NCBI RefSeq assembly: GCF_002161445.1
Contig: NZ_NFHT01000015.1
Coordinates: forward strand, 1-64,000
From: Alistipes sp. An66
GTDB lineage: Bacteria > Bacteroidota > Bacteroidia > Bacteroidales > Rikenellaceae
Reading direction: 5' to 3'
Length of the DNA: 64,000 nt
Positions within the stretch are counted from its first letter, which is position 1. Each line of letters starts with the position of its first letter. Positions 1 through 8,500 of this stretch are shown one piece after another. The notes below the pieces were generated by a model. The model had not been told where the DNA came from and searched no databases. It saw only the letters and a list, made by a program, of their open reading frames with translations. Both the position numbers and the translations under genes were made by a program.

Positions 1-72
1 ACAAACGTTTGCAGCATGGGCGATATTGCGACGCAAGTCGGTGTAAAACAGTGTATTGTGCGTAAATCGTGA
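1..72 (+). CDS. C-terminal end of an unidentified protein (partial)
   Basis: An open frame enters from the left edge and ends at the TGA at 70-72, giving 23 residues (TNVCSMGDIATQVGVKQCIV then RKS). The stretch GDIATQVGV resembles the second half of a helix-turn-helix (compare the xxIAxxVGF pattern of AraC-type activators), but it is far too short to assign a family. The stop lies inside the left arm of the strong hairpin at 64-108, which would fit a gene end followed by a terminator. It could equally be a chance frame. Confidence 0.3.
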   Translation, partial: TNVCSMGDIATQVGVKQCIVRKS

Positions 73-108
73 CCTGTTTTCGGTCCGGAGCAAAACAGGT
101 CACGATTT
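64..108 (+). terminator. Perfect 17-bp inverted repeat (possible terminator of the left-edge gene)
   Basis: AAATCGTGACCTGTTTT (64-80) and its exact reverse complement (92-108) flank an 11-base loop. There is only a TTT at the end of the right arm, so it is not a textbook intrinsic terminator, but the stem is long and perfect and overlaps the end of the only frame to its left. A second imperfect palindrome (CCTGAGAATGCATTTTCAGG) follows at 125-144. Confidence 0.45.
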
Positions 109-159
109 GGTCTCGGACTTGTTGCCTGAGAATGCATTTTCAGGAACCAGCCAAAAATG

Positions 160-196
160 AAAAAGCCTTACATATCATTGATACATAAGGCTTTTT
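160..196 (-). terminator. Intrinsic terminator of tRNA-Thr
   Basis: AAAAAGCCTTA (160-170) pairs with TAAGGCTTTTT (186-196). Read on the minus strand the hairpin follows the tRNA 3' end by about 35 bases and ends in a T-run. Confidence 0.8.
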
Positions 197-230
197 GCTT
201 GTTTTGGCGTCTTTTTACAACGCCTTCCAG

Positions 231-302
<72 letters not shown>

Positions 303-322
303 AATTCCCTTGTTGAGTGGTG

Positions 323-354
323 CAAAAGTACACAAGAAAAATGAAAAGACCAAA
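323..354 (-). promoter_or_regulatory. Bacteroidetes promoter for tRNA-Thr
   Basis: On the minus strand TTTG (354-351), 20 bases, then TACTTTTG (330-323) match the TTTG/TAnnTTTG consensus exactly. The tRNA 5' end lies 20 bases downstream of the -7 box. Confidence 0.8.
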
Positions 355-382
355 AAAATGTGTGCTTTTCACAATTATTTTC

Positions 383-390
383 TATCTTTA
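383..390 (+). promoter_or_regulatory. Probable -7 element for the threonine dehydrogenase gene
   Basis: TATCTTTA matches TAnnTTTG at seven of eight positions and lies 23 bases before the ATG at 414. No clear TTTG was found at the right distance upstream. Confidence 0.5.
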
Positions 391-413
391 CTACCGAATT
401 ATAACAAAAACAG

Positions 414-1364
414 ATGAAACGTATTCTGATAGTAGGCGCCGGAGGTCAGATTGGTTCCGAGCTGACAGTTTTTCTGCGTGGGATTTACGGCGGCGCCAAC
501 GTCGTCGCCACCGACATGCGCGAATGCCGGAATCTGGGTGAAGACGGACCTTTCGAGGTCTTGAATGCCCTCGATGCCACGGCCATGGCTTCCGTCGTGG
601 CCCGGTATCATATCGACACGATCTTCAATCTCGTGGCGTTGCTTTCGGCCGTCGGCGAGCGCAACCCCCAGATGGCCTGGAACGTCAATATGGGTGCGCT
701 CAACAATTCGCTCGAAGTGGCCCGCCAGCACCATTGCTCGCTCTTCACCCCCTCGTCGATCGGCGCCTTCGGGCCCACGTCCCCCAAGGACAAAACCCCG
801 CAGGATACGATCATGCAGCCGACGACCATCTACGGCATCTGCAAGGTTACCGGCGAACTCCTCGGCAACTACTACCACCACAAATACGGCGTGGATACCC
901 GTTCGGTCCGCTTTCCGGGTATCATTTCGAGCGTTACGCTCCCCGGCGGCGGTACGACCGACTACGCCGTGGAGATCTACTACGAGGCGATCCGCAGCGG
1001 GAAGTTCACCTGCCCCGTTCCGCCCGATGTCTACATGGACATGATCTACATGCCGGACGCGCTGCGTGCGTGCGTCGAGTTGATGGAGGCCGATCCCGCG
1101 AAACTCGTCCACCGCAACAGTTTCAACCTCGCCTCGATGAGCTTCACCCCGGAGATCATCTGCGCCGAGATCCGGAAACGGCTGCCGGACTTCACGATGA
1201 ACTACGATATCGACCCCGTGAAGAAGGAGATTGCCGAGAGCTGGCCCAATTCGCTGGACGACACCTGCGCCCGCGAGGAGTGGGGCTGGAAACCCGAATG
1301 GGACCTTTCGCGGATGACCGACGACATGCTGGCCCATATCCGTGCCAAACTGGGCATGAACTGA
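414..1364 (+). CDS. tdh: NAD-dependent epimerase-type L-threonine 3-dehydrogenase
   Basis: A 316-residue extended short-chain dehydrogenase. It has the N-terminal nucleotide-binding glycine motif GAGGQIGSE (about residues 8-16), a catalytic Ser in TPSSIGAFG and the YGICK (YxxxK) motif near residue 143. The stretch LPGGGTTDYAVEIYYEA is characteristic of the epimerase-like threonine dehydrogenases known from Bacteroidetes rather than of sugar epimerases. The known reaction oxidises L-threonine to 2-amino-3-ketobutyrate in the cytoplasm, the first step to glycine plus acetyl-CoA. The partner ligase gene (kbl) is not in this window. The gene stands alone, divergent from tRNA-Thr. A related sugar epimerase is the main alternative. 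Confidence 0.88.
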   Translation: MKRILIVGAGGQIGSELTVFLRGIYGGANVVATDMRECRNLGEDGPFEVLNALDATAMASVVARYHIDTIFNLVALLSAVGERNPQMAWNVNMGALNNSLEVARQHHCSLFTPSSIGAFGPTSPKDKTPQDTIMQPTTIYGICKVTGELLGNYYHHKYGVDTRSVRFPGIISSVTLPGGGTTDYAVEIYYEAIRSGKFTCPVPPDVYMDMIYMPDALRACVELMEADPAKLVHRNSFNLASMSFTPEIICAEIRKRLPDFTMNYDIDPVKKEIAESWPNSLDDTCAREEWGWKPEWDLSRMTDDMLAHIRAKLGMN

Positions 1365-1453
1365 TTTTTCCGGGACTTGACGTCTGAAAGCGGTCGTCGG
1401 GGCAGGATTTTTGCGCCGGCGGCCGTTTCGTATAAACCAAAACAGAGCAGTTT

Positions 1454-2428
1454 ATGAAACGGATTATTCGCATCATTGTCCTTGTCATACTGGTCGTGGC
1501 GGCGATCCTGGTGGGCGGGAGTCTCTACCTGCTCCGCTATTCGCTGCGCCCCGACGCGACGATGGAGGCCAAGAACGCCGCCTCTTATGAATATATGTAT
1601 GAGGAATATCCCTTTCTGGAATCGTGGGTCGACAGTCTCCGGCAACGGGATGCGCTGCGCGACACGACGATGACGGGGCGCGACGGCGAACGGCTCCATG
1701 CCCTGTATGCGTGGGCGCCGGAGCCCACGGACCGCACGGCGGTTATCGTCCACGGTTATACGGACAATGCCGTGCGGATGCTGATGATCGGCTACCTCTA
1801 CAACCACGATCTGGGTTTCAATATCCTGCTGCCGGACCTCTACTACCACGGCGAGAGCCAGGGCCGGGCCATCCGGATGGGGTGGAAGGACCGGCTCGAC
1901 GTCCTGCAATGGATGGAGGTGGCCAACGGGATCTTCGGCGGGGCGACGCGGATGGTCGTGCACGGCATCTCGATGGGCGCCGCGACGACGATGATGGTTT
2001 CGGGCGAAGAGCAGCAGCCCTACGTGAAGTGTTTTGTCGAGGATTGCGGCTATACGAGCGTGTGGGATCAGTTCGCGAAGGAGTTGAAGGGGCAGTTCTC
2101 GCTGCCGGCCTTCCCTCTGCTGAATGTGGCGAGCGGGCTGTGCGACGTGAAATACGGCTGGAATTTCCGCGAGGCTTCGGCCCTGAAACAGGTGGCGAAG
2201 TGCGACCGTCCGATGCTGTTCATCCACGGGGATGCCGACGATTACGTGCCGACGTGGATGGTCTATCCGTTGTATGAGGCGAAACCTGGCGAGAAGGAGT
2301 TGTGGGTGGTTCCCGGCGCAGCCCACGCCCTGTCGTACCGCGACAACCGTGAGGAGTATACCCGGCGTGTCGGGGAGTTTGTCGGGAAGTATATTCCGGA
2401 TGACCGGATTCCGGCGGTTCAGGAATAA
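1454..2428 (+). CDS. Membrane-anchored alpha/beta hydrolase
   Basis: A 324-residue protein. Residues about 5-27 form one hydrophobic segment after KRIIR, so the enzyme is probably anchored with its catalytic domain outside the cytoplasm. The alpha/beta-hydrolase triad is visible: the nucleophile in HGISMGAATTM (GxSxG), the acid in HGDADDYVP and the histidine in PGAAHALSY. An oxyanion-type HGYTD follows the first strand. This resembles the serine aminopeptidase/YfhR-type hydrolases, but the substrate cannot be read from the sequence. It starts 89 bases after the dehydrogenase with no obvious terminator between them, so cotranscription is possible. Confidence 0.85.
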   Translation: MKRIIRIIVLVILVVAAILVGGSLYLLRYSLRPDATMEAKNAASYEYMYEEYPFLESWVDSLRQRDALRDTTMTGRDGERLHALYAWAPEPTDRTAVIVHGYTDNAVRMLMIGYLYNHDLGFNILLPDLYYHGESQGRAIRMGWKDRLDVLQWMEVANGIFGGATRMVVHGISMGAATTMMVSGEEQQPYVKCFVEDCGYTSVWDQFAKELKGQFSLPAFPLLNVASGLCDVKYGWNFREASALKQVAKCDRPMLFIHGDADDYVPTWMVYPLYEAKPGEKELWVVPGAAHALSYRDNREEYTRRVGEFVGKYIPDDRIPAVQE

Positions 2429-2488
2429 ACGGATGGAGTGAGGTGCAAAAGTATTTGCAAGTGTCGTTAGATTTGAAATTTTATTTTA

Positions 2489-2496
2489 TATATTTG
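2489..2496 (+). promoter_or_regulatory. Probable -7 element for the AT-rich gene pair
   Basis: TATATTTG is an exact TAnnTTTG match 36 bases before the ATG at 2533. A TTTG occurs only 13 bases upstream (2472-2475), which is too close, so the -33 element is unclear. Confidence 0.5.
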
Positions 2497-2532
2497 TAAA
2501 ACACAAATTTAACCATAAATTGCAGATGCACT

Positions 2533-3231
2533 ATGAGAGAGAATTCTATAAACGAGGGCAGAAGTGAGCAAGGTGGTTGTTTTATTAAAATGTTGCTCAT
2601 TGTTGGTGTTGCGATAATTCTTTTTATTATCTTTTGGGCGACCGGACTTATTCGTATTGAAAGTGCGCCTGAAATCATGGAGCAGGAAAATTCGGTGGAA
2701 GAAGTTGCCGCAACATCTTCGTCTGATTTCATAGTGACTGAAACCGAATGGAAAGCGCTCCAAAACGAAGTGAAGAGGTTGCGTAGTGAAGTAAACCAGT
2801 TGAAGCAAGGTAGCACGAAGCCAGCCATGACACATCAAGTCTCTACCACCCGGCAAACTACGACTCCATCTACGACTCCATCTACGACTCCATCTACGGC
2901 TCCATCAGGCAAGTCCGGAGATATTACGCTTGCTAATTATTCTCATGACTGGGTTAACTCCGAGGCTACTGTTGCTTTCAAAAACAATACCGACCGCACC
3001 GTATCGAGTATAACAGGCCGCATAATTTACTATGATATGAGTGATAATATGCTTGACTATCAAGATTTTACGAGGTCTGTAACCATCGAATCTGGAATGG
3101 TAAAGAGTATCACGCTGGATGGATATGGGTATAGGGATCATTATGCCTATTATAAGAATGGTGCAGTTCCGACAAATCCCGATCGTAAATACAAGGTAAA
3201 ATTCGAATTGAAATCCTACAAGGTAAGATGA
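2533..3231 (+). CDS. Unknown single-pass membrane protein with coiled coil and Thr/Pro/Ser linker
   Basis: A 232-residue protein of no family I can name with certainty. Order seen: a short cytoplasmic head, a membrane segment at about 18-38 (FIKMLLIVGVAIILFIIFWA), a probable coiled coil at about 70-95 (WKALQNEVKRLRSEVNQLK), a low-complexity linker with repeated TTPS units at about 105-122, and a C-terminal beta-rich domain of about 100 residues. That domain (VAFKNNTDRTVSSI and later KVKFELKSYK) recalls small FxLYD-like extracytoplasmic domains. Base composition is far lower in GC than all neighbours. Its stop overlaps the start of the next small membrane protein (ATGA), so the two are translationally coupled. 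Confidence 0.75.
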   Translation: MRENSINEGRSEQGGCFIKMLLIVGVAIILFIIFWATGLIRIESAPEIMEQENSVEEVAATSSSDFIVTETEWKALQNEVKRLRSEVNQLKQGSTKPAMTHQVSTTRQTTTPSTTPSTTPSTAPSGKSGDITLANYSHDWVNSEATVAFKNNTDRTVSSITGRIIYYDMSDNMLDYQDFTRSVTIESGMVKSITLDGYGYRDHYAYYKNGAVPTNPDRKYKVKFELKSYKVR

Positions 3232-3488
3232 CCAGCTTGATTCTACAAACGATCCGTGTGGTTGTTGACCCGCTTGTATGGGATGTGTTGCTGATTATTT
3301 TGGGGAGTACGGTTGCATTGGGATTAGTGTATCTCTTGCGTATACACATCGCGTATCGAATGGCGAAGAACAGACATCGTGATCCTTTGGGTTGGGTGCT
3401 TTTATCATTCTTTTTTTCTCCGTTACTTACCTGGATAATCTTGTTTATTATTGGAGATAATACCACCTTTCGTCCTGATACAGATTGA
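3228..3488 (+). CDS. Small unknown membrane protein
   Basis: An 86-residue protein with two hydrophobic segments (about 17-38 and 57-79) separated by a short basic loop containing RMAKNRHRD. Its ATG overlaps the preceding stop codon, so it probably works with the upstream membrane-anchored protein. Like that gene it is AT-rich. The layout loosely resembles phage-shock or superinfection-immunity-type two-helix proteins, but there is no motif to support a function. Confidence 0.7.
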   Translation: MTSLILQTIRVVVDPLVWDVLLIILGSTVALGLVYLLRIHIAYRMAKNRHRDPLGWVLLSFFFSPLLTWIILFIIGDNTTFRPDTD

Positions 3489-3544
3489 GAATCGGTTAAC
3501 TCGTTTGGACTTTTAGAACCGAAGTTCTCTTTTTGATCATATAT

Positions 3545-3578
3545 AAAAACAAGCCGGACATTTGCCCGGCTTGTTTTT
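3545..3578. terminator. Bidirectional intrinsic terminator
   Basis: AAAAACAAGCCGG (3545-3557) and CCGGCTTGTTTTT (3566-3578) form a 13-bp stem with A- and T-runs on both sides. It sits between the convergent small membrane protein gene and the aldolase gene and can serve both. Confidence 0.9.
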
Positions 3579-3600
3579 CATGCAGTATAGGATACTCCGC

Positions 3601-4602
3601 TTATTCGGCCTTTCCGTCCGAACCGAGCACCTCCTTGATCTTGTGGATGTAGAGCTTCTTCATGTTGTCGCGGGCCGGACCCAGGTACTTGCGGGGGTCG
3701 AACTCTGCGGGCTTCGTGGCGAAGACCTCACGGATGGCGGCGGTCATGGCCAGACGCGAGTCGGAGTCGATGTTGATCTTGCAGACAGCGCTCTTGGCAG
3801 CCTGACGCAGCTCCTCCTCGGGAATACCTACGGCAGCCTTCAGCGCGCCGCCGTACTTGTTGATCGTGTCGACCTCCTCCTGGGGTACGGACGACGATCC
3901 GTGGAGCACGATGGGGAAGCCCGGAAGCTCCTTCTCGATGGCTGCCAGCACGTCGAAAGCCAGGGGGGGCGGAACCAGACGGCCCGTCTTCGGGTCGACG
4001 GTGCACTGCTCGGGCGTGAACTTGTAGGCTCCGTGCGACGTACCGATCGAGATGGCCAGCGAGTCGACGCCGGTCTTGGTTACGAAGTCGACGACCTCTT
4101 CGGGTTTGGTGTAGTGGCTCTCCTCGGCGGCAACTTCGTCCTCGACGCCGGCCAGCACGCCCAGCTCGCCTTCGACCGTCACGTCGTACTGGTGGGCATA
4201 CTCAACGACCTTCTTCGTCAGGGCGACGTTCTCGTCATAGGGCAGCGACGAACCGTCGATCATCACCGACGAGAAGCCCATGTCGACGCAGCTCTTGCAG
4301 AGCTCGAACGAGTCTCCGTGGTCGAGGTGCAGGACGATCTGGGGTTTCTCCCAGCCCAGCTCCTTGGCATACTCCACGGCGCCTTCGGCCATGTAGCGCA
4401 GCAGGGTCTGGTTGGCGTAGTTGCGCGCACCCTTCGACACCTGAAGGATCACGGGCGACTTGGTCTCGGCAGCGGCCTGGATGATGGCCTGGAGCTGCTC
4501 CATGTTGTTGAAGTTGAAGGCCGGGATGGCGTACCCGCCCTTGATGGCCTTGGCAAACATCTCGCGGGTGTTTACGAGGCCGATTTCCTTGAACGATACC
4601 AT
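3601..4602 (-). CDS. fba: Fructose-bisphosphate aldolase, class II
   Basis: A 333-residue protein of the usual class II length. Zinc-binding and catalytic segments are present: HLDHGDS (metal-site histidine and catalytic aspartate), the glycine-rich GELGVLAGVEDE segment, SIGTSHGAYK and VLHGSSSVP with further zinc-ligand histidines and the phosphate-binding serines. The enzyme cleaves fructose 1,6-bisphosphate to glyceraldehyde 3-phosphate and dihydroxyacetone phosphate in glycolysis, and the reverse in gluconeogenesis, in the cytoplasm. It is monocistronic between two terminator or promoter regions and divergent from fumarase. The start used is the first ATG upstream of the conserved NTREMFAKA segment. 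Confidence 0.96.
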   Translation of the reverse strand: MVSFKEIGLVNTREMFAKAIKGGYAIPAFNFNNMEQLQAIIQAAAETKSPVILQVSKGARNYANQTLLRYMAEGAVEYAKELGWEKPQIVLHLDHGDSFELCKSCVDMGFSSVMIDGSSLPYDENVALTKKVVEYAHQYDVTVEGELGVLAGVEDEVAAEESHYTKPEEVVDFVTKTGVDSLAISIGTSHGAYKFTPEQCTVDPKTGRLVPPPLAFDVLAAIEKELPGFPIVLHGSSSVPQEEVDTINKYGGALKAAVGIPEEELRQAAKSAVCKINIDSDSRLAMTAAIREVFATKPAEFDPRKYLGPARDNMKKLYIHKIKEVLGSDGKAE

Positions 4603-4619
4603 AGCTAATATGTGTTAAA

Positions 4620-4652
4620 AAATTTGTGGCGATCAAAAACCGCACAAATTTA
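4620..4652 (-). promoter_or_regulatory. Promoter -7 element and inverted repeat in front of fba
   Basis: On the minus strand TAAATTTG (4652-4645) matches TAnnTTTG. It is embedded in a 9-bp inverted repeat, AAATTTGTG (4620-4628) and CACAAATTT (4643-4651), which covers the expected transcription start. No TTTG at the right distance is visible. An operator role is inferred only from the symmetry. Confidence 0.45.
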
Positions 4653-4711
4653 CTAAAAAATCTAAATAATGCCCTCTTTTTGTGAAAAAAATAACAGAGA
4701 GGCCGAAATAG

Positions 4712-4743
4712 TTGTGCAATCCGGATTGTTTTTTGTATTTTTG
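4712..4743 (+). promoter_or_regulatory. Bacteroidetes promoter for fumarase
   Basis: TTG (4712-4714), 21 bases, then TATTTTTG (4736-4743), an exact TAnnTTTG. The leader to the ATG at 4794 would be about 45 bases. Confidence 0.7.
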
Positions 4744-4793
4744 CATGGATAAAACCGAACCCCATCCGGCAAACACACAAAATACATACGATC

Positions 4794-6407
4794 ATGGCAG
4801 AATTCATCTATCAGGAACCGTTTCCGATTCAGGAGGACAAAACGAAGTACCGTCTTTTGACGAAGGATTACGTGAAGGTCGTCGAGTGCGACGGGCGCAA
4901 GATCCTGAAGGTCGACCCGAAGGGTCTGGAACTGCTGTCGAAGGCGGCTTACAGCGACGTTTCGTTCTACCTGCGTGCGGCGCACCTGCAAAAACTCCGC
5001 AACATCCTCGATGATCCCGAAGCGACGGACAACGACAAGTTCGTGGCCTACACGATGCTGCTGAACCAGTGCGTGGCCGCCGAGGGCGAACTCCCGACCT
5101 GTCAGGATACGGGTACGGCGATCTGTATCGGCCACAAGGGCGAGGATGTCTGGACCGGGGCCGACGATGCCGCCTGCATCGCCCGGGGCGTCTACGAGAC
5201 CTACAAGGAGCGGAACCTGCGTTATTCGCAGGTGGTTCCCTTCACGATGATCGACGAGAAGAACTCGGGCACGAACCTTCCGGCGCAGATCGACATCTAC
5301 GGCGGAAAGCCCGGCATGGAGTATGAGTTCCTGTTCATCACCAAGGGCGGCGGTTCGGCCAACAAGACCTTCCTCTACCAGCAGACCAAGGCGCTCCTGA
5401 ACGAGGAGTCGCTGACGAAGTTCATCCAGCAGCATATCTTCGACCTCGGGACGTCGGCCTGCCCGCCCTATCACCTGGCCCTCTGCATCGGCGGTACGTC
5501 GGCCGAGATGTGCCTCTCGACGGTGAAGAAGGCTTCGGCCGGCTACCTCGACGAGCTGCCCACGTCGGGCAACGAGGGCGGGCGCTGCTTCCGCGACCTG
5601 GAATGGGAGGAGAAGGTGCTGAAAATCTGCCGGGAGAGCGGCGTGGGCGCGCAGTTCGGCGGCAAGTACCTGGTGCATGACGTGCGCGTGATCCGCGCTC
5701 CGCGCCATGCGGCGTCGTGCCCCGTGGCCATCGGCGTGAGCTGCTCGGCCGACCGCAACATCAAGGCGAAGATCACGCCCGAGGGCATCTTCCTCGAAGA
5801 GTTGGAGAAGAACCCGGCGCGCTTCCTGCCGGCCGAGGCTCCGGCCATGTCGCCGGCGGTGGACATCGACCTGGACGAGGGCATGGACAAGGTGCGCGAA
5901 ATCCTCACGAAATACCCGATCAAGACGCGCCTGAACCTCAAAGGTACGCTCATCGTGGCGCGCGACATCGCCCATGCCCGCATCAAGCAGATGCTCGACG
6001 AGGGCAAGCCGATGCCGGAATACTTCAAGAAGCACCCGGTCTACTACGCCGGTCCGGCCAAGACGCCGCAGGGCATGGCTTCGGGGTCGTTCGGTCCGAC
6101 GACGGCCGGGCGCATGGATCCCTATGTGGACCTGTTCCAGAAGCACGGCGGTTCGATGGTGATGGTGGCCAAGGGCAACCGCTCGCAGGCCGTGACGGAC
6201 GCCTGCAAGGCCAACGGCGGCTTCTACCTCGGGTCGATCGGCGGACCGGCGGCCATCCTCGCGAAAAACTCGATCAAGTCGGTCGAGGTGGTGGACTTCC
6301 CCGAACTGGGCATGGAGGCCGTGCGGAAGATCTACGTGGAGAACTTCCCGGCATTCATCATCGTCGACGACAAGGGCAACGACTTCTTTGCCGATTTCAA
6401 GCATTGA
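4794..6407 (+). CDS. fumA: Fumarate hydratase, class I ([4Fe-4S])
   Basis: A 537-residue single-chain class I fumarase with the N-terminal and C-terminal halves fused, as in E. coli FumA/FumB. Conserved cysteine-containing segments that ligate the iron-sulfur cluster are visible: [22 protein letters not shown] and [11 protein letters not shown]. The C-terminal half carries [11 protein letters not shown] and [13 protein letters not shown]. It interconverts fumarate and malate in the cytoplasm. In gut Bacteroidales this serves the reductive branch to succinate, together with the malate dehydrogenase encoded downstream at 9985-10983. The promoter lies 50 bases upstream. Being a cluster enzyme it is expected to be oxygen sensitive. 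Confidence 0.95.
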   Translation: MAEFIYQEPFPIQEDKTKYRLLTKDYVKVVECDGRKILKVDPKGLELLSKAAYSDVSFYLRAAHLQKLRNILDDPEATDNDKFVAYTMLLNQCVAAEGELPTCQDTGTAICIGHKGEDVWTGADDAACIARGVYETYKERNLRYSQVVPFTMIDEKNSGTNLPAQIDIYGGKPGMEYEFLFITKGGGSANKTFLYQQTKALLNEESLTKFIQQHIFDLGTSACPPYHLALCIGGTSAEMCLSTVKKASAGYLDELPTSGNEGGRCFRDLEWEEKVLKICRESGVGAQFGGKYLVHDVRVIRAPRHAASCPVAIGVSCSADRNIKAKITPEGIFLEELEKNPARFLPAEAPAMSPAVDIDLDEGMDKVREILTKYPIKTRLNLKGTLIVARDIAHARIKQMLDEGKPMPEYFKKHPVYYAGPAKTPQGMASGSFGPTTAGRMDPYVDLFQKHGGSMVMVAKGNRSQAVTDACKANGGFYLGSIGGPAAILAKNSIKSVEVVDFPELGMEAVRKIYVENFPAFIIVDDKGNDFFADFKH

Positions 6408-6476
6408 AAATCCGCCCTTCGGAGATACTAAACGGCAACGCTTTGCGTTGTAAATTCGGACTTGCGGCCGTAAGCG

Positions 6477-6500
6477 GGGTCTCCGGGTTTCCGGGGACCC
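6477..6500 (+). terminator. Weak hairpin after fumarase
   Basis: GGGTCTCCGG (6477-6486) and CCGGGGACCC (6491-6500) form a 10-bp stem with one G-U pair and a 4-base loop but no T-run. The 6408-6639 gap otherwise shows nothing but this and a CAACGC/GCGTTG hairpin near 6435. Confidence 0.35.
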
Positions 6501-6639
6501 TTCGCGGCGGTCGGCAAGGGGTATGACAACACTTTTTCGGGCTTTCCGGTTCCGGTTTCCGGACGTACGGTGCGGAGCGGGTTGCGGAGTGCGGAACGGG
6601 AAGCGGGAGGTCCGATTAACGATCTATCGGATAAAATAC

Positions 6640-8493
6640 ATGAGAGTTTTCTTTGCGAAATTATCGCTGGCGGCGTTCTTCGCATTGGTGGTCTTCCCGG
6701 CCTTTGCCGACGAGGAGGTCACCTTCGAGGCCAACTCTCCGCTGACGGTCTCCGTGGGCGGGGCGTTCCGCGTGGAGTTCGCACTCAATGCCAAGCCGGA
6801 CGGAGGGTCGTTCGAGGCTCCGTCGTTCGAAGGCTTCGACGTGCTTGCAGGCCCGGCGGAGTCCACGGGTTCGTCGATCCAGATCATCAACGGCTCGATG
6901 ACCAAGAGCGTCAGCCATACCTACACCTACGTGCTGTTGCCGCAGGCCGCAGGTACGGTGACGATCGGCGCCGCGGAGGTCAAGGTCGACGGCAGGACCT
7001 ATCGCACGCAGCCGCTTCCGATCGAGATCGTGGACGAGGGCGAGAGCGCACAGCCCCGGCAGCAGCCCCGGGACCGGCACTCCGGCAGCGGAAGCGACGA
7101 GGTGCAGAACCAGATCGGCAAGGAGGACATCCTGCTGCGGGCCGTGGTGTCGCGCTCGTCGGTTTACAAGAACGAGCCGATCCACGTGGCCTTCAAGCTC
7201 TATACGCGGGTACCCTACGTGAACATCGTTCCCGAGTCGGCGCCGTCGTTCAACGGCTTCTGGTCGCAGGACCTCACCGACCCGAACAGTGCGCAGGTGA
7301 GCCGCGAAACCTACAACGGCAAGGTCTACGAGACGCGCGTGCTGCTCGACTACCTGCTCTATCCGCAGCAGGTCGGGACGCTGACGATCGACCCCGTGGA
7401 GATGACGGTCGTGGCGCAGGTGGTGATCCAGAGCCGGAATGCCGACCCCTTCTTCGGAACGGGTCGCGAGGTGCTGAACGTGCCGCGCAAGGTGAAGAGC
7501 CAGCGGACGACGATCTCGGTCAAACCGCTTCCGGACGGGGCTCCGGCCAGCTTCAGCGGCGCCGTGGGAAGCTTCACGATGGATACGGAGTTCCCGTCGG
7601 AACGCCTGGCGGCCAATTCGGGCGCAAACATCACGGTGAAGATCTCGGGGCGCGGAAACCTGACCTTCGTACAGGCTCCGAAGCTGCAACTGCCCTCGTC
7701 GTTCGAGTTGTATAACGTGAAGACCACGGAGTCGATCAACGCCTCGGCGTCGGGGATCTCCGGCTACCGGCAGTTCGAATACCCGTTCATTGCGCGGGCC
7801 GAGGGCTCCTATGAGCTCGAACCCGTCGAATTCACCTATTTCGACCCGCAGCGCATGGCCTACATGACGTTGAAGTCGAAGAGCCAGCCCCTCGAAATCA
7901 CGCCCGATACGCAGGGCGGGGGCGGCGCCGTGGTGATGCAGGGCCGCGGCATGTCGAAGGAGGAGGTGAAGCTTCTGGGCGAGGACATCCGCTTCATCAA
8001 GATCGGCAGCGGACAACTGCGTTCGGCATCCGTTCCGTTCCTGTTCAGCGCCCCCTACTGGATCCTGCTGGCGTGCATTCTGCTGCTCTTCGTGCTGGCC
8101 TACGCGGCGCTTCGGCACCGGATCCGCGAGTCGCAGAACCTGGCGCTGGTGCGCGGCAAACGGGCGAACAAGGTCGCCGTGCAGCGTTTCCGCACGGCCA
8201 AGCGCTACATGGAGGAGCAGAACCGCCACTCCTTCTACGAGGAGATGCTGCGGGCCCTGTGGGGGTACATGAGCGACAAGTTCAACATTCCGATGGCGAA
8301 CCTCACGAAGGAGAACGTCCGCGAGGAGCTGCACAAGCGGGGCGTCTCGGCGGATGATTCGCAGCGGTTTACGGATATCATCACGCGCTGCGACGAGGCG
8401 CAGTATTCGCCGGTGGAGTCGGCCCGCATGGCGGACGTCTATTCGGAGGGTGTGAACCTGATTTCGCGGATCGAGTCCGCAATCAAACGATGA
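6640..8493 (+). CDS. batD: BatD family protein (aerotolerance operon)
   Basis: A 617-residue exported membrane protein. I place the start at the ATG at 6640 because it begins a clean signal peptide (MRVFFAKLSLAAFFALVVFP, cleavage near AFADEE). The longer in-frame extension to 6523 is rich in Arg and Phe and looks non-coding. The N-terminal beta domains, including SVGGAFRVEFALNAKPDGGSF near residue 35, and the repeated YPQQVGTLTI-type strands are typical of BatD. A membrane segment lies at about 465-487 (PYWILLACILLLFVLAYAAL), followed by a cytoplasmic helical tail. BatE follows 7 bases later. The usual MoxR-BatA-BatB-BatC part of the operon is not present here. The role in stress or oxygen tolerance is family knowledge. 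Confidence 0.88.
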   Translation: MRVFFAKLSLAAFFALVVFPAFADEEVTFEANSPLTVSVGGAFRVEFALNAKPDGGSFEAPSFEGFDVLAGPAESTGSSIQIINGSMTKSVSHTYTYVLLPQAAGTVTIGAAEVKVDGRTYRTQPLPIEIVDEGESAQPRQQPRDRHSGSGSDEVQNQIGKEDILLRAVVSRSSVYKNEPIHVAFKLYTRVPYVNIVPESAPSFNGFWSQDLTDPNSAQVSRETYNGKVYETRVLLDYLLYPQQVGTLTIDPVEMTVVAQVVIQSRNADPFFGTGREVLNVPRKVKSQRTTISVKPLPDGAPASFSGAVGSFTMDTEFPSERLAANSGANITVKISGRGNLTFVQAPKLQLPSSFELYNVKTTESINASASGISGYRQFEYPFIARAEGSYELEPVEFTYFDPQRMAYMTLKSKSQPLEITPDTQGGGGAVVMQGRGMSKEEVKLLGEDIRFIKIGSGQLRSASVPFLFSAPYWILLACILLLFVLAYAALRHRIRESQNLALVRGKRANKVAVQRFRTAKRYMEEQNRHSFYEEMLRALWGYMSDKFNIPMANLTKENVREELHKRGVSADDSQRFTDIITRCDEAQYSPVESARMADVYSEGVNLISRIESAIKR

Positions 8494-8500
8494 ACGGATT

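Noticed and set aside
6523..6639. N-terminal extension of BatD
   Set aside because: The extension is Arg/Phe/Gly-rich and hides the signal peptide; the ATG at 6640 starts a textbook one.
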